Positions 55,485-64,000 of a stretch of 64,000 nt of DNA are shown here, piece by piece. The translations under genes were made by a program, and so were the position numbers. The notes beneath the pieces are model-generated. The model worked only from the letters and a program-made list of their open reading frames with translations. It had not been told where the DNA came from and did not search any database. Within the stretch, counting starts at the first letter, position 1. Each line of letters begins with the position of its first letter. The DNA is from Neospora caninum Liverpool (lineage: Eukaryota > Apicomplexa > Conoidasida > Eucoccidiorida > Sarcocystidae), in the NCBI RefSeq assembly GCF_000208865.1, contig NC_018386.1, forward strand, positions 1,116,001-1,180,000, in the 5' to 3' direction.

Positions 55485-58400
55485 CTACTGGAAACAGCGG
55501 GTACCGTTGTGGCCAGGCGTGGCGTTGGGATTCAGAGCATCTGTGAGTAGCGGCTCTGACGCACTGGACGCAGTCGCTGTGTCTTGGTTTCGGACGCCCC
55601 GAGATCTTTTGCGCACGTTACCACAACGGCGGTTTACGGTGTATTCTGAGTTTCAGGGATCCTGGAGAACGTGCGTCTTCTTCAAGTTGTCTATAATGTC
55701 GAGCGTTCCATGCCTCGAGCGCTCCCAGCGTCTGTTCTCGTGCATGTCCCAAATGAATGTGCGTGGCTTTCTGCTCCCTTTTCACGAAGCGAAAACACTC
55801 CTGCCGATTTTCGAACTGCGCGCGGTTACCGAGCCGGCTCAGTCGAGAGTCAGACGAAGGGACAGCGTGTGTCAAAAAGCAAAGCGAACGACACCGTCGA
55901 GCGGAATGAGACTCACGGCACACGTGCCCAACCCAAGACAGGGGGTCAGTGCACGGTTTTTTGCCTCGCCGTTCCGGTCGCGTCGATGTTCTTTTATGTT
56001 TCAGTCTCGGTGCGCGAGTGCCGCATGTGGCAACCCACCACCGGAAATCTTTCTTAGATGTGCGTGCGACTCGTGCGTTGGGCGGATTCGATAATCGAAT
56101 GCTTCCTAAACCAAATATAAGCATGCAGGGACACGTGCAATGTGCACCCGCGCCAATGAAAGACTCTCGGAAGTGTATAATGCGACGCCCGTGTGACTTC
56201 GTTCTCTGATGTGGACTCGAGGCGCTTTTCGTTCTTGAGAGCGTCGGCGTTTTGAGAGTGAGTCACGGATCTTCTCTCGGATTGTGTTTCGCCCGACTCA
56301 GCAGGGGATTCCTCTGGGGCTCTGTGCGAGTGATGACTCGAGCGAAAGCTCTTTTGCCTTGCGTTCCCGTCTTTGTCCTGACCCACAAACTCCAAGGCAG
56401 ACAAACCGTTAGGGGACACATCGCGCTAAACTTCCGGTTCCTCGACGACGACTGCACTGTGCGCCCTCCGACTGCTCCCGCTCGGTTGTCGACGGGACTC
56501 TTAGGCTTTTCCCGGGGAGATCGCGTACTGATCGGACTGCGGCCCACGGCGGGCAACAGCGCTGACGCCACGCACAGTGCAGGAGACAGAAACGGACTCG
56601 ATTATCAGACGCCTGGTGTCTGTGTAGCGGTGTCTCCCCACTGTTGAGTTTGTGTCAACGAATGAAAGGGCGAACCTGTTCCCCGGTGGAATCGCGCAAG
56701 CTCCGACACTGCAGCGCGGCTCTCTCGCCAAGCGACGAGTCGAGATGCCGCTCTTTGATCTCGACTCGGCGACGGGAATGTGTAGGAAGTACCCTGGCGT
56801 CCGTTTCCGCTCCGTCCGGGCATCGCAAGCTCGACTCTGTGTTACACGAAGTAGCAAGTGGGATTCCGAGGTGTATACAAACCGAGGCAGAGCGTTCGCA
56901 CAACCTCTAATCTTTACGCGGCCTGTGTTCACTACCTAACGCTGATCTGAAGCGCCTCCCTAAACAGTCTGTGCACGTCCTCCGGGGAGTCTGTTTTCCA
57001 GAGACGGGGCGGGAAGTTACGCGTGCAGGATTCAACGGCACCGCGGAAACCCGGACAAATACATGAGTAGGGAAGTATCATGAGGGCAAAAGAAGTACGC
57101 CCACGGATTCCCAGGCAGACATCTACAGATGCAAAACAGTTTGCGACAAACGCGTGTGCTGCGCTCCGCTGACGTGCGCCGCCTGTCAGGGGAGGGCTAA
57201 ATCGGCCCCGGCAAAGAGGCGAAGATTTGAAGGCGACGACGGCAGCGCGATGTCCCCTCGCAGGGTGGGGTTTCAATAGCAGAGACAACGTGGCGCGCAC
57301 GCGAGCGTTTTCTAGAAAACCCATACGCGCCCGTGCTCCGCAACGGCGAGCCTTAAGTAGTCCCAAACGGGGTAGTCTCGGAAACGGCAAAGTACCTTTC
57401 TTTTGAGCGGCAGAAACTCAGAACAACGGAGCAGATAGCGATCCACGGGGCGTGGTGAGAACGCGAAAGATGAAGACACCGCGTGTGTGCAAGCTCGACG
57501 GACCCGCCGGTGCCGATGCCAGGGACCTCTGCCGGGGGAACGTTTGGCCAGGACTCTACATGGAAACGGAGATTCTTTCGCAGAGAACGGACTCAGCGAT
57601 CGAACGATGAGGACAAGGCATAGACTCACGACCGTGAATGGGGGCGGTCGGCAGACAATTGAAGTGCTCCGGAGAACGCGGTAGGCCGTAAGAGGCCGTT
57701 TCCCCTCTTTCGGTCTTTGAACGGTGACTGCATCCCGGTAGACCAACCTTGCTTCGAACTTCCCAGTCGCTGTTCTCGAAAAAGAGTCAGCACGGAACAG
57801 CGACACCGGAGAGACAGGCCGCACGGGCCATCCACGAGAAAACTGCTCACCCCGCTGAACCAAAAACCGATCTTCCCGTTCCTACTTTTGAGAGAGAAAA
57901 GAAAAACGAAACGGCGGATCGCCGACGCGAACGCAGAGAGGCCGTCTGAAAACAAGCGACAAGTCCGGCCCCCTTCTCCGAGCTCGCGTCACACACTCGC
58001 ACTGGAGGGGACAGGCGGAGCCGAGGAGAGATGACACAACAACGGAAAAGAGAGGGGGAGGCATGCAGAGAGATACACATATTCATGACGAAACACGATT
58101 GCGGGCGATAGAGATAAAGAGACAGAGATCGAGACACCGTCCCAATGCACGGGTGGAAGTCCAGGGGACTACCGTCTAGACTTTAAGTGACCGGCAGAAA
58201 AACTGACTACACACCCGACCACGGTCTTCGCCGCACGCCGTCGCGCTATCTTGTTTCCCCCTCTTCTTCAACCCAACGTGGTCCGCCCGGCCACGCTATT
58301 CTGTTAGGGGGTTCACGGAACGTCTACGCTTCACACTATGGTTATGTCCCACCGTCCGTGCGTCTCTGCCGAGCACTGTTCATACTCCTCGCCGAGAAAG

Positions 58401-59055
58401 ACGTTCGCGTCTCTATCGCCTCTTTTCCTGGCGCTCCTTCACGCGCTGTCTCTGTCGTCCGACGCTTCTCTATGCCCGACGAGTTTGAGTTTGTACGCCG
58501 TATGAGGTTTCCTGAGCGTTGTCTGTGCTCGGAGTCTCGCCCGCGCCGAGACTCCGTCCGCGCGGCCTTCCCGCTGTTCTCTGGCGACTACGTAGACCGC
58601 GCGTCGGCGCCTTTCGCTCGGTTGAATGTGTTCTCCAAGAGAAACTCGCGGTCGAACTCGTTCTGCGCGAAACGGCCCTTGTCGACTTGCCGCCGCTCTT
58701 GGCGGAGCTGCCAAACAAACAAACAGACCGCGAGCGCGCATGCACCCACCGAAAGGGGACGACTGAATGTGCAGTGTCCTTCCAAGCAAGTCTAGGCCAA
58801 GGATGCTACACGAGAGCACGACGCATCAACAGCCGGGAAACAACACACATACGAATGATCCGAAAGACCTAGCTGTTCAAAGGACTGCACTGTAATGCCG
58901 TTATACAAATCGCTTCTGCCACTCGCGAGCTCACACGCATAAAATCAGAACATCTCTATATCTATCTACATATATCGACATCTATCTATCTGTCTATATC
59001 TATGTCTAGCTGTCTATATCCATCTACCTGTCTATATCTATAATTCTATCTATAG
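55242..59055. other. Convergent intergenic region
   Basis: This lies between the stop of the giant gene (+) and the apparent stop of the TLDc gene (-). It holds an imperfect hairpin at 55389-55443, a (TA)n run at 55457-55482 and a TATC/TCTA-rich stretch from 58957. Open frames between 55.4 and 58.8 kb are short, overlap on both strands and have no recognisable domain. No gene is supported. Confidence 0.6.
55389..55443. other. Imperfect hairpin 150 bp downstream of the giant gene
   Basis: The arms are 55389-55408 (ATATGCAA, ACT, GTAGTCGCC) and 55425-55443 (GGCGACTAC, GC, TTGCATAT). They pair over 9 and 8 bp around a small internal loop, with a 16-nt terminal loop. It lies in the probable 3' untranslated region or just beyond it and is followed by CTTTTTATG. 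Confidence 0.7.
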
Positions 59056-59118
59056 CTATCTGTACCTATCGACCTGCATATATATATATATATATATAAA
59101 TATATATAAATATATATA
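58957..59118. repeat. TCTA/TATC-rich region then (TA)n
   Basis: Degenerate TATC, TCTA and CTGTC units are followed by TATATAAA repeats (59078-59118). The apparent C-terminus of the TLDc protein reads straight into this block, which makes that end doubtful. Confidence 0.85.
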
Positions 59119-62100
59119 GTTTTTCAGATATGTGTTGCCAACCTGCTCCTGCCTTTTGTTGGCGGCGTGCTGTTGTTGTCGGGAGGCGGCGTCGCCGCAG
59201 CCCCACACTTCGACCTCGAGCACCTCGAACGGCATGTGGAAGGCGTCCGGCTCGTCTTCGTGGCCTGCGACGTCCGTGTCTCCACAGGCTTCGGGCGCCA
59301 AGGCCCCGGACAGTTGGGCTCCATTTGCAGGGGCCGGCACCGACTCGTCCTGGTCCTTTCCTTCTCCGGGCAGAGACTGCGTGTAACGAATCCCGGAAGA
59401 AATGCTATCGGAGCTCTGGGAGTCCCCTTGGTGGCGAAGGCGAGATCTCCTCGGCGGCAGGAGAACCCCCGGGCCATAGGTTGCATCGCTCTTCGTGCAG
59501 TAGCAATTCTGGAACTCTGGACGGGGCAAAAGGCACCAGAGAGTAACACACGTGAGGAGAGACACTATGAGACCGGAGACCGCGGCAAGACGCGGCCAAG
59601 AACGACAGAGCAGCCGCGCGGGAAGGGAAATAGAAAGAGTCACCGAGAAGGAAGAGTTACCGCGAAGGAAACAGCGAGACGAAACGCGCAGAAGAACGAA
59701 AGTGGCCAGATACAGCGCAGACGGCAGAAAGAAAGAAAAACAAACGAGGATGGTCGGGGATGTGAATCGAGGCAGGCGAACCAGATAGCTCCCCCCCCCC
59801 CCCCCCCCGGGAGTGTGGGCACGTGATTCTGAGTGCCTGACAGAAAAGGCAATCGGAACTGCGCTTCCTCACCGTCGTCCAACCAGAGTCTGAAGCATCC
59901 AGGCTGGCCTCCGAACCCAATGCCCCGAGGGTAGAACTGATTCTTCACATTGATGTACACAAAGTTCCGCCCTAGACCGCTCGGCCTGCAGAGCGCAATA
60001 CGCAGCGAAAGCGTGACGAGACAAACAGGCTCGGTTCTTCCTTTCTCGCAGCGTCGCGCTCGACATTTACGTAAGCAAAGAACGGCTTAAGGCCTCAGCG
60101 CGTGCCTCTCTTTCCGAGCGGAGAGATCGGCGTGGGCGCGCAGGCGCCGACACCACGGAACAGAGCGCGACTGCTCGAGAGGCAGGGTGAAGTGAAGAAA
60201 GTCGACGCCGAATCCGTGAAGGGCAGAGAGTGTCGAAAGCAACGTATTCTCGGATTCGCGCAGCCCTGGCCACAAGGTCGAAAACGAACCAGCGAAGAGA
60301 GACAAAGCGGTAGGAGAGACAGAGTGACGAGGCCGACGAGAGGCAGCGAACGGCTCTGAAAAGGATTTACCTGATCACCTGGAACTGAGGCTCCAAGCTA
60401 AAGAGGAAGCAGTTCGAGTCTCCGATGTACACGTGTCCTGCGTCCTTCCACTCCCTAGAACAGAGCCAGGCAGAAAAAAGTGAGAACAGTGCAGAAGGGC
60501 CGCTAAAGCGACGCCGCCAAGCCAGCACTTGCCAGACGAGCAGGGAGGACTCGGTAAACGGGAGACGGGAGCCCAGAGCCAAAAAGAAGCGAAGAAGACA
60601 CAAAGCACCACGGACCACCAGTCCACAGTCTCGTCGCGTTTGCTTTGTCTCGAGAAACGGAGGCTTCTCCGGAAGGGAGAGGACGTTGAAAGTCGTCTCT
60701 CTCCTCCAGTCCGCATCTCTCGCCGTGGACCGACTTCTTTCTCATTTTCCCCGGTGCCTCCCAAACGGTCCTCTCTTCGAATCTGTGTATACACAGAAGC
60801 GCGTCGCTGACATTGCGCCTTTCTCCCTGAACTATTTCGACAACTCGGAAGCTGCTCTGCACGCTGCAGTCGGCTTAAAGACAAATACTGTAGCGATTTC
60901 CCTTCCTTCCTGTTAAGGCGAGCGGAGCTTACGAGGAGATCATGGCGCCGAGAACCGGGCCATGCTTCGTCTTGATCACGAGGACCGTCGGCGCATCGTA
61001 GAAGAAGACGCTGCTGCAAATGCGGTTGAAACTGGCACCTACCGACAGAGGGAAACGGAAAGCAGGGAACGTGAGGAATCGACACGGTGGGGAAGGACCA
61101 AAACGTGCACACACACTACGTGCCGTTGAAGCAAAGGGGCGGCAGGTCTTACCTTGTTTCCATGACGAATACAAGCGCTGCCAGGGGACGAGCGGCGGGA
61201 AGGCAAAGAGCATACTCGACAGGCGCAGCTGAAAGGAGAGACGAAGGGCGAAACGGCGGCAGGAGAGAGGGGACGAGTGAGGCAACGCGAAGAGTCCGCG
61301 GAGGGTGGAAACACGTAGGGGTAGGGAGAGCCGACGCAAGCGAGCAAGTGAGATCGAGAGATCCACGGAGTCAAGGCGGGGGCTGAGTGGAAAGACACAA
61401 CCACTCGTGACCGAGTGCAAGACAACACGTTTTTCTGGCGGCCTCTGTTCTCTCCAGCCCTCTCTCTATCTCACCATCACTGCAGTTTCATCCGTGAAGA
61501 TTTTGCTGATGCCCTCTAGAGGCCCCTCTCCTCTCCAGCCCCCGGTGTTCTGACACAGCGTTTCCAGGCTCGGGCTTCTTGGCAGTTCCATTTGGAGACT
61601 CGCCCGCGCGCGACTGCCTCTCCGCGGGGAGCCGCCAGCGGTGCCGCGTCGACGTGGGGCGTACACCTGAGAATAGCCGACAAAAAGTCGAAACACTCCG
61701 GAAAAACGGATAAAAAAAACGAATTTCACGCGCGTCAAAAGCTTCTTCGGCTCGCTGGGGGACCACGGAAAAACCGAGCACGGTTTGCAGCGACAGCTGA
61801 ACGAAACGAGCAGAAAGGAGGCATCGCGCCGCCCAGGCGCTCCTTCGCAGAAAACCGGACAGAGGCCCCAACGCGGATTCACTCGCCCGTCGCACGCCAA
61901 CGGGAGCGAAGATGCTGCCCTCCTTACCGCCATTCGGATTTCCCCCTCCACGTTTTTAATCGCCTCTGTGTGTTTCCCCCAGGTTCTCCTTAACAAGAGG
62001 CGCCGTCCGCTTCACGTCGCTCGTAACGGTCGTTCTCCTCGCGGACGCTCTTCTCACCTGATACTGCAGAGTCGGTTGCTTCTGATTCAACGCGCCGTCG

Positions 62101-64000
62101 TCCGGGTTGCTGGCGCCGAGCAGGAAATGGCTGACTGAGCTCACAAAGAGCGTCGGGAGCACGGGGAGGACGTGGAGAATCCACAAAAGCGCCTCCTGCT
62201 GCTGCTGCTTCGACGCGCCGCCGAACGTCATCTGCGCCCCAGACGCATTCCCACCAGCTGTCCCTTTGTCTCCGAGTGCCTGGCCCGAGGCCGCCGGCGC
62301 ACTAGCCAGCGCGACGGCGGCCGGGGGAGCAGGCCCCGCGCCGGGCGCCGTCCCCCTCGCGCCTGCGGCGCCGCCAGAGAAGCCCGCTCCAGCGAAGCCC
62401 TGAGAATTTGCTGCGCCGCCGGAGGCTCCCAGCTGAACTCCAGAGCCGTTGGAGCCCAACGCGGCGGAGCCGGAAGCCGCGAAGGCGTTCAAGAGGAAGG
62501 AGAAGTCCAGAGGCGTTGACAGAGGTAGGGAGACCACCGCGGCAGACGAGGCCGTGGTGTCCCAGCCAGCCATTCCAGCGCCTGAGACAGACGGCCGCGA
62601 CTGGCCGTGGGACGCGTGGTGGTCCGCGTCGCTGTCGCTGGGGACGCCTGGGCTCCCGACGCCCGAGGCGCGGCGGTGCCCGCGGGGCGAGGCCGAGCCG
62701 CAGGCGGCGTGCTCCCCCGCGGACGACTGCAGGCCCGAGCTGTGGTCTCCAGAGCCTGCGGGGGGCGAAGACGCGCCGGCCGCGGGGTGCGACAGCGCGA
62801 ACGGATCGGCTGACGAGAAGATCGGGTTCGACGGAGAGATGATGGCCAGAAACAGCAAGTACGCAGAGATGAAGATCTGGTGGAGCACCGCCTCAACGCC
62901 CGAGACAGGGGCTGAGGAGACTCCCGAAGGCCCTGGACTCGACGGCTGAGGCGCGCCAGGCGCCCCGTGCACAGACGCTACGGACGCAGTCTGAGTCGTT
63001 TCCGAGGTCAGGCTGCCTGTGCTCGCCGACGTGCCTCCGTGATGCAGCGAGAACAGACCGGCGCCAAGGTGATGGCTGTGGGAAGTCACTCTGAGCGTAA
63101 AAAACGGAAGGTCGGTGGGCTTTTCAAAAGAGCCTGGAACGGGGCTGAGAGAACAGCCAACATATCTGCGACCCGAGAGGCCGTCCCCGCGAGATAAGCT
63201 CTACTTTTCACGGCCACACAGTCCAGGCTTTTCTCACTCTTTTTCGAGCTTTTCGGCAGGCACCCACCTTCCCCGTGTGACGTCTTGTAGCCGCCCGTTG
63301 CGTGCGCCAGCCTTTCCACCCTTGGTCGGTCGCCCGTCTTCCGTCTCTGCTCACTTTCATCTTCCCCTCTCTCTGTTCCCCCTCCACTGCTGCTGGCTCG
63401 CCGCGTCCCTCCGTTCTTCCAGTTCTCCTGTCGTCTCCCGCGTCGTGTCTGTGCCGCGATTTCTGCCCACACCGTCCCTTTGCGTGCATGTGCGTGTGTT
63501 TAAACGTAAAGATGCATTTGTAAAACGCATATATATGCACATGTACATCATCTTCTTTCTTGTTCTCCAGCTCTTCTGCGTCTCCTTCGCACTTCGTCCC
63601 CGTGGCCCGGCACTTCCCAGTCCCCCCGCGACTGACTGCTGCCGGCGTGTTCCGCGCGTCTTGGGAAATTCTTTCGACTTACCCCCGCTCCGGGTGGTGC
63701 CGGGAGCCTGCCGCGCCGGACTGCTGCTGTCGCAGGCGCTTGCATTGCTCCTCCAGAACCTTCGACATTCTCGACAGCAGGCGCTGCAGCATGTGGACTT
63801 GAAGTTCCTCCCGGTCTCCGTATGCGCATGCACTGACGGCGTCCACCATTTCCTGCGAGTACGCGAAAGAGAGAAAGGGCGGACCACGGTGCACAAAAAA
63901 CTGCTTGAAGAGGCAGCTCAGACCTCGCAAAAGCAGCTGGATACCCCTGCCGATGAATTGTGCCGCGATTCTCTCGCCATTCGTTCCACTTCTCGCTCCA
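59056..64000 (-). CDS. TLDc-domain protein (5' end outside window)
   Basis: Eight exons in this window, all in phase: 64000-63683 (continues past the edge), 63090-62058, 61666-61475, 61228-61153, 61038-60933, 60454-60371, 59985-59873 and 59516-59056. The first carries a helical segment (MLQRLLSRMSKVLEEQCKRL). The second is Ala/Gly/Ser/Pro-rich with two hydrophobic stretches (HQIFISAYLLFLAIISP; WILHVLPVLPTLFVSSV). The TLDc fold spans the rest: PWQRLYSSWKQ, FYDAPTVLVIKTKHGPVLGA, YIGDSNCFLFSLEPQFQV, RGIGFGGQPGCFRLWLDDGE, SDATYGPG and FEVLEVEVWG. Expected TLDc landmarks are present, with an acidic insert before the last strand. TLDc proteins (OXR1, NCOA7, mEAK7) bind V-ATPase or act in oxidative stress defence; the role here is inferred from the family only. 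The last about 25 residues run into a microsatellite, so a further splice is possible. Confidence 0.88.
59791..59808. repeat. C18 homopolymer in TLDc intron
   Basis: Eighteen consecutive C on the + strand, hence G18 in the TLDc transcript, 65 bp after the donor that follows the RLWLDDG exon. Confidence 0.95.

Overview
The window is nuclear DNA of a tissue-cyst-forming coccidian (Sarcocystidae; most like Toxoplasma, Neospora or Hammondia). The signs are GC-rich genes with many phase-consistent GT-AG introns, TA/TATG/TATC microsatellites inside introns, GCATGC promoter palindromes, a Toxoplasma-type ribosomal-protein promoter, and a short nuclear copy of apicomplexan mitochondrial cytochrome b. 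Operons, Shine-Dalgarno sites and CRISPR do not apply. Exon borders were worked out by hand from splice signals, codon phase and remembered family alignments; no database was searched.

Layout. 1-8062: no gene I can support, ending in a pyrimidine-rich leader. 8063-15797 (+): nine-exon FAM76-family gene, 1552 aa, with a very long charged N-terminal extension. 16203-19676 (+): poorly resolved multi-exon coding region of unknown function, possibly a continuation of the FAM76 gene. 20044-20250 (-): ribosomal protein eS28 with TRP-1/TRP-2-like promoter motifs. 22370-33132 (+): axonemal outer-arm dynein intermediate chain (DNAI1/IC1 type), about 18 exons, about 715 aa. 33280-33366: cytochrome b NUMT. 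35077-36712 (-): two-exon CDV3-like gene whose intron is a long polypurine tract on the + strand. 37828-40063 (+): four-exon IMP3 of the U3 snoRNP, 183 aa, divergent from the CDV3-like gene. 44019-55241 (+): a giant apparently intronless gene, 3740 aa, mostly disordered, with a C-terminal C3H1 zinc finger like that of ZFC3H1/Red1. 59056 to beyond 64000 (-): TLDc-domain gene, 5' end outside the window.

The genes do not form one pathway. IMP3 and eS28 serve ribosome biogenesis and translation. The FAM76 protein and the giant zinc-finger protein are probably nuclear RNA-associated. The dynein chain can only be needed where there is an axoneme, which in these parasites is the microgamete. The TLDc protein may touch V-ATPase or stress biology. 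The most rewarding items are the giant C3H1 protein, the FAM76 extension with its possible fusion to downstream exons, the unassigned 16-20 kb region, the NUMT, and the hairpin downstream of the giant gene.
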